From contig NZ_QAOO01000002.1 in the NCBI RefSeq assembly GCF_003051105.1, positions 1-64,000 of the forward strand: a stretch of 64,000 nt of DNA, in the 5' to 3' direction. Origin of the DNA: Nitrosomonas nitrosa. GTDB lineage: Bacteria > Pseudomonadota > Gammaproteobacteria > Burkholderiales > Nitrosomonadaceae. Position 1 is the stretch's first letter; each line of letters starts with the position of its first letter. A program made the translations under genes and the position numbers. Below the pieces are notes generated by a model, which ran no database searches, was not told where the DNA came from, and saw nothing but the letters and a program-made list of their open reading frames with translations. Of the stretch, positions 16,451 to 24,822 are shown one piece after another.

Positions 16451-17694
16451 AGGCACGACGTCAGTTATTTATCGCATTATTGGTCGCGTTTGCGGGTATT
16501 TTGGCGGCATCGGCCATCATTTTTTCTCCTCCCCAAACTGAGCAACAGGAGGAGGTCGTGAAGCCTCCTACCGTTCAAGCCATCGAAGTAAAGTTCGAGC
16601 GGTTACGCATGGATGTTCGCTCGCAAGGGCGCGTGATGGCCCAAACAGAAATCGATTTGGTGAGCGGGGTGTCGGGTAATATCATCAAAATATCACCCGC
16701 TTTTGTCAGTGGTGGTTTTTTCAAAAAAGGGGATTTATTGGTTTCGATCGATCCTGCAGAGTATGACCTGCGGGTGGCACAAGCCCAAGCGAGGGTGATG
16801 GAAGCGCAATACCAGCTGACACGGGAAGAAGCTGAAGCGGCGCAAGCCCAGGACGAGTGGCAATATCTGGGACAGGGAGAGCCTAATCCGCTTAGTCTCA
16901 GGATACCCCAGCTGAAAGAAAAAAAGGCAAAACTGGTTGCCGAACAGGAAGAACTAAGGAATGCCCGATTACTGCGGCAGCGTACGGAGATACGCGCACC
17001 CTTTAATGGCCGGGTGCGCAGCAAAGAAGTGGGCATGGGGCAATACCTGAGCAGTGGCGCGGTATTGGGCCGAATTTATAACAGCGATCTTGCTGAAGTA
17101 CGCCTGCCGCTGAGTACGCAAGAATTGGCATTTATTGATTTTCCTGAGCACGTCAACGCTGCCTCTGCCCCAAAAGGGGCAACGGTCAGTCTAACCGCAC
17201 ATTACCAAGGGCAGCAGCGCACCTGGTCGGCTCATATTGTTCGGAGTGAAGGCGTGATCGACCCAGACACCGGCATGGTGGTCGTAGTGGCTCAAATCCC
17301 CGATCCGTTTCTTCTAGGCGCCAACAAACCGGCATCCTCCAGCGCCAAGTCACCTTCTACCATTTTGCCGGTTGGTTTGTTTGTGGAAGCGATCATTGAA
17401 GGACGCTGGTTTGACGGTTTGGTGGTGCTGCCCGCAAGCGCAATGCTCAAGGATAATCGAGTCGCTGTCATTGACCGGGAGGATCGCTTGCGTTTTCATA
17501 GGGTAGAGGTATTCAGGAAAACGCGCGAACAGGTCATCGTCAAAGCAGGTTTGAGTGCGGGCGAGCGGGTGTTTGTTTCTGGGTTGCTTCATCCTGTCGA
17601 TGGGATGCAGGTGGTACCGGTGGTTGCGCGGGAGATAGACAAACAAATAGCACTGGAACAAGCACAAACCATCGGTAAGCCAGCCCTTCCATGA
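16447..17694 (+). CDS. RND efflux membrane-fusion protein
   Basis: A 415-residue periplasmic adaptor (HlyD/AcrA type). An N-terminal hydrophobic anchor (LFIALLVAFAGILAASAIIF) precedes paired lipoyl half-motifs (VSGVSGNIIKISPAFVSGGF; TEIRAPFNGRVRSKEVGMG) around a coiled-coil hairpin (residues about 110-180), then beta-barrel and membrane-proximal domains. It links the RND pump to the outer-membrane factor. It overlaps the pump gene by 4 bp (ATGA) and is preceded by a micro-ORF. In this setting, export of siderophore or its by-products is plausible but not proven. Confidence 0.88.
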   Translation: MKARRQLFIALLVAFAGILAASAIIFSPPQTEQQEEVVKPPTVQAIEVKFERLRMDVRSQGRVMAQTEIDLVSGVSGNIIKISPAFVSGGFFKKGDLLVSIDPAEYDLRVAQAQARVMEAQYQLTREEAEAAQAQDEWQYLGQGEPNPLSLRIPQLKEKKAKLVAEQEELRNARLLRQRTEIRAPFNGRVRSKEVGMGQYLSSGAVLGRIYNSDLAEVRLPLSTQELAFIDFPEHVNAASAPKGATVSLTAHYQGQQRTWSAHIVRSEGVIDPDTGMVVVVAQIPDPFLLGANKPASSSAKSPSTILPVGLFVEAIIEGRWFDGLVVLPASAMLKDNRVAVIDREDRLRFHRVEVFRKTREQVIVKAGLSAGERVFVSGLLHPVDGMQVVPVVAREIDKQIALEQAQTIGKPALP

Positions 17695-20600
17695 AATTGA
17701 TCGTTTGGTTTGCCCGAAACCCCATTGCCGCCAACTTGCTGATGCTGCTCATTATTGCAGCTGGGTTGCTGGGGCTATCACTTTCAAAACGCTATACGGT
17801 TCCACCTGCTCCACAAAATCAACTGCAAATCGAAATAGCCTATCCTGGCGCGAGCCCAGCTGAGGTGGAGCAAGCACTGTGTATTCCAATTGAAGAGGCT
17901 ATCCATGACTTGGAAGGCATTCGGCATATCAATGCCATTGCCAACCAGGCGGAATGTGAAGTCATCGTTGAATTCGATCCCGCGATGGGTGCTGCCCGCT
18001 TCCAAGCTGCTGTGCAGGCCAGGATGGATCGGATCACTGTTTTTCCAGAGCGTGCTGAGAAACTCGAAATACGTGAACGAAAAACGGATGCTTCTGCGGT
18101 CATCGTAACGGTCCACGGTGAAGTCGGCTTACTGACGTTGATGCGTCAACGTGACCAGCTTCAGGCCATGTTGAGCAAGCATCCCGATATCGGCCTGTTG
18201 TCTTCTTGGCCTCGGCTACCCTATGAAGTAGCCATTGAAATCACGGAAATGGATTTACGCCGATATGGCCTGACTTTTGAGGAAATTGCCGAAGCGATTC
18301 GAGCTGCTTCCAATAACATACCTGCGGGAGAACTCAAGAAAGCTGACGGCAAGTTACTGTTGCGAAGTAAAAATCAAGCCATGTCGATGGAAGATTTTGC
18401 GGCGATTAATTTGCGGCCCAACCCGCACGGTGCACGCTTATTGCTCGGCGATATTGCCCAGATACGTGAAACGGTCAATGAAAGAGATGTATTGGTAAGA
18501 ATCGACGGCAAGCCGGCTGTCCAAATCTTTGTCATGTCAAAAGACCAGATTGTGAAGACGGTCAATGCCGTGAATGAGGTGATCGAAGCGTTTCGTTCCG
18601 AGTTACCTGATGGGATGGGTATTACCACCTGGGATGATTGGTCAAAGTATTATCAGGAAAACATGTCGATGCTGATGAGTTCCGCAGTATCGGGGTTTTG
18701 CCTAATCTTTCTGATATTGACGTTAACGTTGCGGTTTTACCTGGCGCTTTGGGTCAGCTGCGGGATTCTGATATCGGTGCTCGGTGCGCTTTGGGTGATG
18801 CCCATGCTGGGGATTTCATTGAATACCTATTCGATTGCCGCGTTGATTCTGGTGCTGGGCATCGTAGTGGACGACGCTATCGTAGTGGGTGAGAATATCT
18901 ACTCGCACGAACAACGCGGACATACGGGTCTGACAGGCGCGATCAATGGCACGCTCGAGGTTGCGCCCATGGTCATCATTATGGTGTTGTCGACCATGAT
19001 CGCATTTGTGCCCGGCATCTTTTTGCCTGGATTGAGCGGTTATCTGATGTATAACATTTCCGCTGTCGTCATTCTGACACTGGCATTTTCTATGCTGGAA
19101 GCACTGTTGATCTTGCCGGCCCATTTAGCGACACATAATCACACCACTTCACGGCCAAATCGATTGACCACCGCTTTCGATGCGCTCCGGCAAAAAGTTG
19201 ATAAGGGTTTGCACGGGTTAATCGATCGGCTATACGTTCCATTGCTCAAAATATTGCTGCGCTGTCGCTATATCACGTTATCGGTATTTGCCATTTTGCT
19301 GCTGATCACCTCTGCGCTGGTCGTTTCCGGGCGCGTGCAAAGTGTCATGGATATGCCGGTGAACGATTATTACTTGTTTGCGTTTCTCCAATTCCCACCT
19401 GGTACGCCATTCGAGGAGGTTGACTACCACATAATGCGCTTGGAGCGTATTGCCAATGAAATACGGCTGGAATTGAACGATGAGCTCGGCATCGATACTG
19501 CAAGCGAAATAAAAGACAGTTTCCAGCATATTATCGCTGTGAGTGACGATAATGCCGGCTTTGTCGATATTGAAATTGCGATTGACGAGCGTATCCGCTC
19601 CCGCATGGATTACATTCAACGGCAATGGCAGGCGCGTTTCGGCGAACTCCCCGCAGGTGCGACGCTGTCCTTTCAAACTTTCTGGCCCAGAAATCTCGGG
19701 ATTCCTTCTGCCCAGTCCGCCAAAGCGATAGAATTGAAACTGACTGCCCCCGACATCGCAGTGCAAAGCGCAGCAGGGGAGCTACTCAGAGCCAAGCTGG
19801 CGGCTTATGCCGGGGTGCACAGTGTGACCGGCTCCATGCAAATGGGTAAACCTGAGTTGAACCTCAGGCTGAAACCCGAAGCGGCGTTTTACGGCTTGAC
19901 GATACAAAGCTTGGGTGAGCAGGTGCGCAGTGGTTTTCTTGGGCTAGAGGTTCAGCGATTTTTTCTGGAACGGAATGAAATCAGAGTCATGTTGCGTTTT
20001 CCTGCCGAACATCGCCGCTCTCTGGATGATTTGCAGCGCATGCCGATCAAGCTGGCCAACGGTAACTTTGTTCCATTCGCTACGGTGGCTGAAGCTGAAT
20101 ATACACCGGGTTTTGCCAGTATCACCCGGCAGAACCGTGAACGCATACAATTGATCAGCGCGGAAGTTCACAAGACGCAGGCGAGCGTTGAAACGATTCT
20201 TGCTGATCTGCATGCGCGCGTCATTCCTGAGCTCGAAGCATACTACCCAGGACTTAAGATCGAACCTGGCCAGACTCGGCAAAAGCAGGAGGAGACAATG
20301 TCGAATCTCTGGGGTTATGGCGCGCTGGCGTTATTTGCCATTTACGCGCTATTGGCGGTACCGCTGCGTTCCTATACGCAGCCGCTCGTGATTATGCTCG
20401 CTATACCCTTTGGTTTTATCGGGGCGGTACTGGGCCATCTGTTACTGAATATTCCATTGGCGCTGGAATCATATGTGGCCATGTTTGCCGTGGGAGGGAT
20501 CGTAATCAATGCTAGCTTGATCCTGGTGGCCCAAATCAATCAATCTTTACAAAAAAACAGATCGATCTACAGATCGGTGATTCAGGCAGGCAAAGCGCGC

Positions 20601-20804
20601 TTCCGGCCTATTTTTCTGACGACTTTAACCACGTTTGTTGGTTTGCTTCCGCTGATCCATGCGCAAAGCTCCGATGCCGAGAAACTCATGCCGATGGCGG
20701 CAACGCTTGCGTTTGGCATTTTGTTCTCGACACTGATCACGTTGTTGTTAGTGCCGATAACTTGCATGATTCTGCAAGAAATATCCGCATCCAGACAGAA
20801 ATAG
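17691..20804 (+). CDS. RND efflux pump inner-membrane protein (AcrB superfamily)
   Basis: A 1037-residue proton-driven transporter with the AcrB-type layout: an N-terminal TM helix (FARNPIAANLLMLLIIAAG), a large periplasmic loop, TM2-6, a second loop, then TM7-12. The proton-relay pair is seen in GIVVDDAIVVGENIY near residues 389-403. It starts in the last 4 bp of the MFP gene and completes the tripartite system. It belongs to a divergent branch with short pore-domain motifs, so the substrate is not predictable from sequence. The neighbouring siderophore genes suggest secretion of the siderophore or a precursor. Confidence 0.9.
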   Translation: MKLIVWFARNPIAANLLMLLIIAAGLLGLSLSKRYTVPPAPQNQLQIEIAYPGASPAEVEQALCIPIEEAIHDLEGIRHINAIANQAECEVIVEFDPAMGAARFQAAVQARMDRITVFPERAEKLEIRERKTDASAVIVTVHGEVGLLTLMRQRDQLQAMLSKHPDIGLLSSWPRLPYEVAIEITEMDLRRYGLTFEEIAEAIRAASNNIPAGELKKADGKLLLRSKNQAMSMEDFAAINLRPNPHGARLLLGDIAQIRETVNERDVLVRIDGKPAVQIFVMSKDQIVKTVNAVNEVIEAFRSELPDGMGITTWDDWSKYYQENMSMLMSSAVSGFCLIFLILTLTLRFYLALWVSCGILISVLGALWVMPMLGISLNTYSIAALILVLGIVVDDAIVVGENIYSHEQRGHTGLTGAINGTLEVAPMVIIMVLSTMIAFVPGIFLPGLSGYLMYNISAVVILTLAFSMLEALLILPAHLATHNHTTSRPNRLTTAFDALRQKVDKGLHGLIDRLYVPLLKILLRCRYITLSVFAILLLITSALVVSGRVQSVMDMPVNDYYLFAFLQFPPGTPFEEVDYHIMRLERIANEIRLELNDELGIDTASEIKDSFQHIIAVSDDNAGFVDIEIAIDERIRSRMDYIQRQWQARFGELPAGATLSFQTFWPRNLGIPSAQSAKAIELKLTAPDIAVQSAAGELLRAKLAAYAGVHSVTGSMQMGKPELNLRLKPEAAFYGLTIQSLGEQVRSGFLGLEVQRFFLERNEIRVMLRFPAEHRRSLDDLQRMPIKLANGNFVPFATVAEAEYTPGFASITRQNRERIQLISAEVHKTQASVETILADLHARVIPELEAYYPGLKIEPGQTRQKQEETMSNLWGYGALALFAIYALLAVPLRSYTQPLVIMLAIPFGFIGAVLGHLLLNIPLALESYVAMFAVGGIVINASLILVAQINQSLQKNRSIYRSVIQAGKARFRPIFLTTLTTFVGLLPLIHAQSSDAEKLMPMAATLAFGILFSTLITLLLVPITCMILQEISASRQK

Positions 20805-20866
20805 ATAAGAAAAATGATAGGAAGACATAGGCGTTACGCTTTTATTTTAATGAAAGGAAAAAAGCA

Positions 20867-22480
20867 GTGTATCCCTTACTTTTGAAACAGCTCTGGCATA
20901 CGCCGCTAGCGAATGCATCCGAACAGGAAATTATTTATCGTGACCGATTACGCTTGAGTTATCGTCAAGTATATGAGCGGATCAACCAGGGCGCTGCCGC
21001 ATTGGCTGTAGCATGCGTCCGGCAAGGCGAAGTGATCGCGGTGATGGATCACGATAGTCATCGCTATCTCGAATGCTATTTCTTCATCCCGATGTATGGC
21101 GCAACTCTGATGACGGTCAACACCAAACTCACCCCCGCTCAGATTGCCTATACCTTGAATCACTCGCGCGCATCCATGTTATTCGTGCATGCCGATTTCA
21201 TTCCGATCATTGAAGAGATACGCGCAGCGTTGCACGGTATTAAAAAAATAATTTTAATGACGGATGAGGGAGCCATCCCGCAATCTTCTCTATCACTGGA
21301 TGATGAGTATGAAAGCTGGTTGGCGGCTTACCCCAATGAGTTTGCTTTCGCAGATTTCGACGAGCATGTGCGGGCAACCGTTTTTTATACCACCGGCACG
21401 ACGGGTGTGCCGAAAGGCGTTTATTACACGCACAGGCAATTGGTGCTGCATACGCTTGCGGCTGGCATGGCCTTGACTGCGCCCGCTGCACGGCAACGGC
21501 TGCATGGTGGCGATGTTTATATGCCAGTAACCCCGATGTTTCATGTGCATGCCTGGGGCATACCCTATATTGCGACCTTGTTGGGCGTCAAACAAGTCTA
21601 TCCGGGCCGTTATGCACCGGAGATGCTGCTGAAACTCATCCGTGAGGAACAGGTTACGTTTTCGCACTGTGTGCCCACCTTGTTGAGAATGATATTGGTC
21701 GCTGCGCAAAAAGACGGTGTGGATCTCAGCGATTGGAAGGTTGTTGTCGGCGGGTCGGCTTTGCCGCAAGCATTAGCCAAACAAGCATTGGCAATGGGAG
21801 TGGATTGCTTTGCTGGCTATGGTTTATCCGAAACGGCTCCGATATTGACGTTGGCGCAATTGAGCGAGGCAGGTGACGCGTCAGAAACGCTACCCGATGA
21901 TGCACTTGCCACACTATGTTGTGCAGGACGTGCGATTCCGCTGGTGGATTTGCAAATCGTCGATGAAACGATGCGTCCGCAAATGCGCGATGGGCAAAGC
22001 AATGGAGAGATCGTCGTGCGTGCACCTTGGCTGACGCAGGGTTATCTTGAAAATCCCGAAGCCAGCACAGCACTGTGGCATGGCGATTATTTGCATACTC
22101 AGGACATGGGGGCAATCGATCCCAATGGTTACCTGCGTATCACTGACCGCTTGAAAGATATCATCAAAGTAGCGGGAGAGTGGGTCTCGTCGGTAGAGGT
22201 GGAGAACGCGCTAGCCTCGGTTGAGGGGGTGAAGGAAGTCGCCGTTATCGGCATGCCGGATTCTCGTTGGGGAGAGCGTCCACTGGCCTTGTTGGTCGTG
22301 GATAAAACGCTCTTTGATGCGTCAGCCGCTCAAGAACAGATGCGTATCTCGGTCGAGCGGGGTACGCTTGCAAAACATGCCTTGTTGACCCACTTCAAAC
22401 AGGTTGATGCCATTGCCAAAACCAGCGTAGGGAAAATAGATAAAAAAGCCTTGCGAGCCGAGCATGCGACTGCCAATTGA
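20867..22480 (+). CDS. acyl-CoA/AMP ligase, probable siderophore fatty-acyl ligase
   Basis: A 537-residue member of the ANL adenylating family. The AMP-binding loop YTTGTTGVPKG is near 176-186, GYGLSETAPI near 325, the hinge motif YLRITDRLKDIIKVAG near 425, and the C-terminal catalytic Lys in KTSVGKIDKKALR. The best match by motif is a medium/long-chain fatty acyl-CoA ligase. It starts with GTG 20867 after GAAAGGA. With an acylase gene next door it may load a fatty acid used to start an acylated siderophore, as PvdL's first module does; that role is inference. General fatty-acid activation is the alternative. Confidence 0.8.
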   Translation: MYPLLLKQLWHTPLANASEQEIIYRDRLRLSYRQVYERINQGAAALAVACVRQGEVIAVMDHDSHRYLECYFFIPMYGATLMTVNTKLTPAQIAYTLNHSRASMLFVHADFIPIIEEIRAALHGIKKIILMTDEGAIPQSSLSLDDEYESWLAAYPNEFAFADFDEHVRATVFYTTGTTGVPKGVYYTHRQLVLHTLAAGMALTAPAARQRLHGGDVYMPVTPMFHVHAWGIPYIATLLGVKQVYPGRYAPEMLLKLIREEQVTFSHCVPTLLRMILVAAQKDGVDLSDWKVVVGGSALPQALAKQALAMGVDCFAGYGLSETAPILTLAQLSEAGDASETLPDDALATLCCAGRAIPLVDLQIVDETMRPQMRDGQSNGEIVVRAPWLTQGYLENPEASTALWHGDYLHTQDMGAIDPNGYLRITDRLKDIIKVAGEWVSSVEVENALASVEGVKEVAVIGMPDSRWGERPLALLVVDKTLFDASAAQEQMRISVERGTLAKHALLTHFKQVDAIAKTSVGKIDKKALRAEHATAN

Positions 22481-22543
22481 TACTGACCTTATTTGGGCTA
22501 CGGTAACCCGGCATATAGGCTAGCTTGCGCTAAGAAAATCGAA

Positions 22544-24733
22544 ATGGAACCACGATCTACGTTGTGCAAACTTGTCGGCATGCTAGGGCTGTCCTTACTT
22601 TTGAATGCTTGCCAACTTTTTCAGCCAGCACCATCGATTCATCATGGTCCAGAGATTTTTTGGGATACATGGGGTGTGCCCCATATTGTCGCCCGCAAAG
22701 ATAGCGATGCATTTTTCGCGTTTGGTTGGGCGCAGATGCGCAGCCACGGGGATTTGCTGCTCAAACTCTATGCAGTGGCCCGTGGTCGGGGTGCGGAGAT
22801 CTTCGATGAAAGTTACTTGCCTGCTGATCGATCTGTGCGGCTATTAGCTATTCCAGCATTGGCTGAGAAATGGTACACAGCTCAGGAGCCTGCTTTTCGG
22901 GCTAATCTGGATGCATTTGCGGCGGGTATCAATGAATTTGCGCGCCGGCACCCGGAAACTATTTCCGATACGGTTAAAGCGGTCTTGCCTGTCACGCCGC
23001 AAGATGTCATAGCGCATACCACGCGGGTAATGACTGTCTTTATTGCGGGCACCTCCGAATGTGGTGCCGTACTGCCGGGTTTTGATTTTTCAGACCAACC
23101 GGTCGCCTCGAATGGCTGGGCAATCGGCCCTCAATATTCTGCCAGTGGTCATGCCATGCTGCTCACCAATCCGCACCTGGATTGGCGCGGACTGGAAACC
23201 TTTTATGAGGCGCATTTTTTATTGCCAGAAGTCAATCTTTACGGTACGGCCCTGGTGGGCTCGCCGGTGTTGCAGATCGCATTTAACGATAGACTGGGCT
23301 GGACGCATACTGTCAATACGATGGATGGCTGCGATCTTTATCGATTGAAGCTAGCCGGGGCCGCGTTGGAGGATGGGTATGTATTGGACGGCATGACTGA
23401 ATTATTCGCCGTTACCACCGAAATGATCCGCATTCGCCGGCAAGATGGCAGTATGACGAGCGAGCCCTTGCGCATTTACCGGGCCAGACAGGGGCCTGTG
23501 GTTACTTTGGATGACCAAGTGCTGGCCGTGCGCTTTGCGTTACTGGAGACGTCATTGCTGGCGGGAATGAACCAGCAATGGTGGAAGATGGGGCAGGCAA
23601 GACATTTTGCAGAATTCCAGCAAATACTGCAGGATTTGCACTTGCCTTTATTCAATGTGGTTTACGCAGATGCGGATAAGCATATCATGCTGAGTTTCAA
23701 TGGCATTATTCCGGTGCGTGACAAAGGGGATGTCACTTTTTGGCAAGCGCCTGTTCCTGGGGATGACTCGAGCCTGATCTGGACAGAAATGCATCGCTAT
23801 GCGGATTTGCCTAAATCGATCGATCCTGCCAACGGTTGGGTGCAAAATGCCAATGGGGCACCTTGGTACATGACGCTTCCCTTCCTCGACAAGACGCGTT
23901 ACCCCCCTAACATCGCAGCTGATGTGACCAATGCTCGTGAGTTGCGTGGATTGCAGATACTGAATGAACACAACAAAATGCATTATGCTGACTTGCTCAC
24001 GGCCAAACACTCGACGCGTTCACTGGTGGCCGATCGGTTACTGGATGAACTGATTGCGGCTGCTCGGATAAGCGGCCATCCCTTGCTGAAGCAGGCGGCG
24101 CATGTACTTGATCAATGGGATCGCCATTTCTTGGCAGAGAGCCAAGGCGGGTGGCTTTTTTACACCTGGTTCCGTAAATGGGTAAAGAGAACGATCAAAA
24201 AAACAACCGCTGAAAATCCTAGCTATCGTTTTACCCCGGATCAACTCGTCGGCAGCCTATTTTATACTCACCCTTTCGATCCGGCTTTTCCATTGCATAC
24301 TCCGAGAGGCTTGGCGGATATGTCTCTGGCGATACATGCGCTCGAAGAAGCCGCTATCGAATTGGATGCCAAATTCGGCGCACTCGATGTGGCATGGGGA
24401 GATAGCGCGCGCCTGCGCCGGGGTCAAGTTGATCTGCCCGGGAATGGTGCGCCTACCGCGCTAGGTGTTTTCCGGGAAATTTTTTATGAAGAAGATGCAG
24501 ACGGTAAATTTAAATCGACATCGGGCGATACCTATATCGCGCTGGTAGAGTTTTCGCAGCCTGTTCGCGCCCAGGTGCTTACCACTTACGGCAATGCGAC
24601 GCAGAATGGTTTTTTTGAGATAGGCGACCAGTTGCGTTTAGCTGCCAATCAGCAACTTCGTCCGGCCTGGCGGACATTGGATGAAATTGAAACAAATCTA
24701 ATGATGCGTGAGCGTTTGAGACACGATCCTTGA
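22544..24733 (+). CDS. penicillin-acylase family lipoprotein (PvdQ-like Ntn hydrolase)
   Basis: A 729-residue Ntn-hydrolase precursor. The N-terminus has a lipobox (LLLNAC), so the enzyme is membrane-anchored, unlike soluble PvdQ. The alpha chain carries WDTWGVPHIVARKDSDAFFA and FGWAQMRSHGDLL. Autocleavage is predicted before Ser189 in VASNGWAIG, freeing the nucleophile of the beta chain; TNPHLDWRG and HTVNTMDGCDLY follow as family motifs. PvdQ removes the fatty acid from the pyoverdine precursor in the periplasm, so with the upstream ligase a put-on/take-off acyl cycle is likely. ATG 22544 is chosen over an upstream TTG because the signal sequence begins there. Acyl-homoserine lactone cleavage is another possibility. 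Confidence 0.83.
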   Translation: MEPRSTLCKLVGMLGLSLLLNACQLFQPAPSIHHGPEIFWDTWGVPHIVARKDSDAFFAFGWAQMRSHGDLLLKLYAVARGRGAEIFDESYLPADRSVRLLAIPALAEKWYTAQEPAFRANLDAFAAGINEFARRHPETISDTVKAVLPVTPQDVIAHTTRVMTVFIAGTSECGAVLPGFDFSDQPVASNGWAIGPQYSASGHAMLLTNPHLDWRGLETFYEAHFLLPEVNLYGTALVGSPVLQIAFNDRLGWTHTVNTMDGCDLYRLKLAGAALEDGYVLDGMTELFAVTTEMIRIRRQDGSMTSEPLRIYRARQGPVVTLDDQVLAVRFALLETSLLAGMNQQWWKMGQARHFAEFQQILQDLHLPLFNVVYADADKHIMLSFNGIIPVRDKGDVTFWQAPVPGDDSSLIWTEMHRYADLPKSIDPANGWVQNANGAPWYMTLPFLDKTRYPPNIAADVTNARELRGLQILNEHNKMHYADLLTAKHSTRSLVADRLLDELIAAARISGHPLLKQAAHVLDQWDRHFLAESQGGWLFYTWFRKWVKRTIKKTTAENPSYRFTPDQLVGSLFYTHPFDPAFPLHTPRGLADMSLAIHALEEAAIELDAKFGALDVAWGDSARLRRGQVDLPGNGAPTALGVFREIFYEEDADGKFKSTSGDTYIALVEFSQPVRAQVLTTYGNATQNGFFEIGDQLRLAANQQLRPAWRTLDEIETNLMMRERLRHDP

Positions 24734-24822
24734 GCCACAAAAATGCTGCAAGTATTGCGCTTGTTGAGGGCGCCGGTAACAGCCTCGTAGGTTGAATTGT
24801 TTGTGCTTTTTCGCTGGTGATC

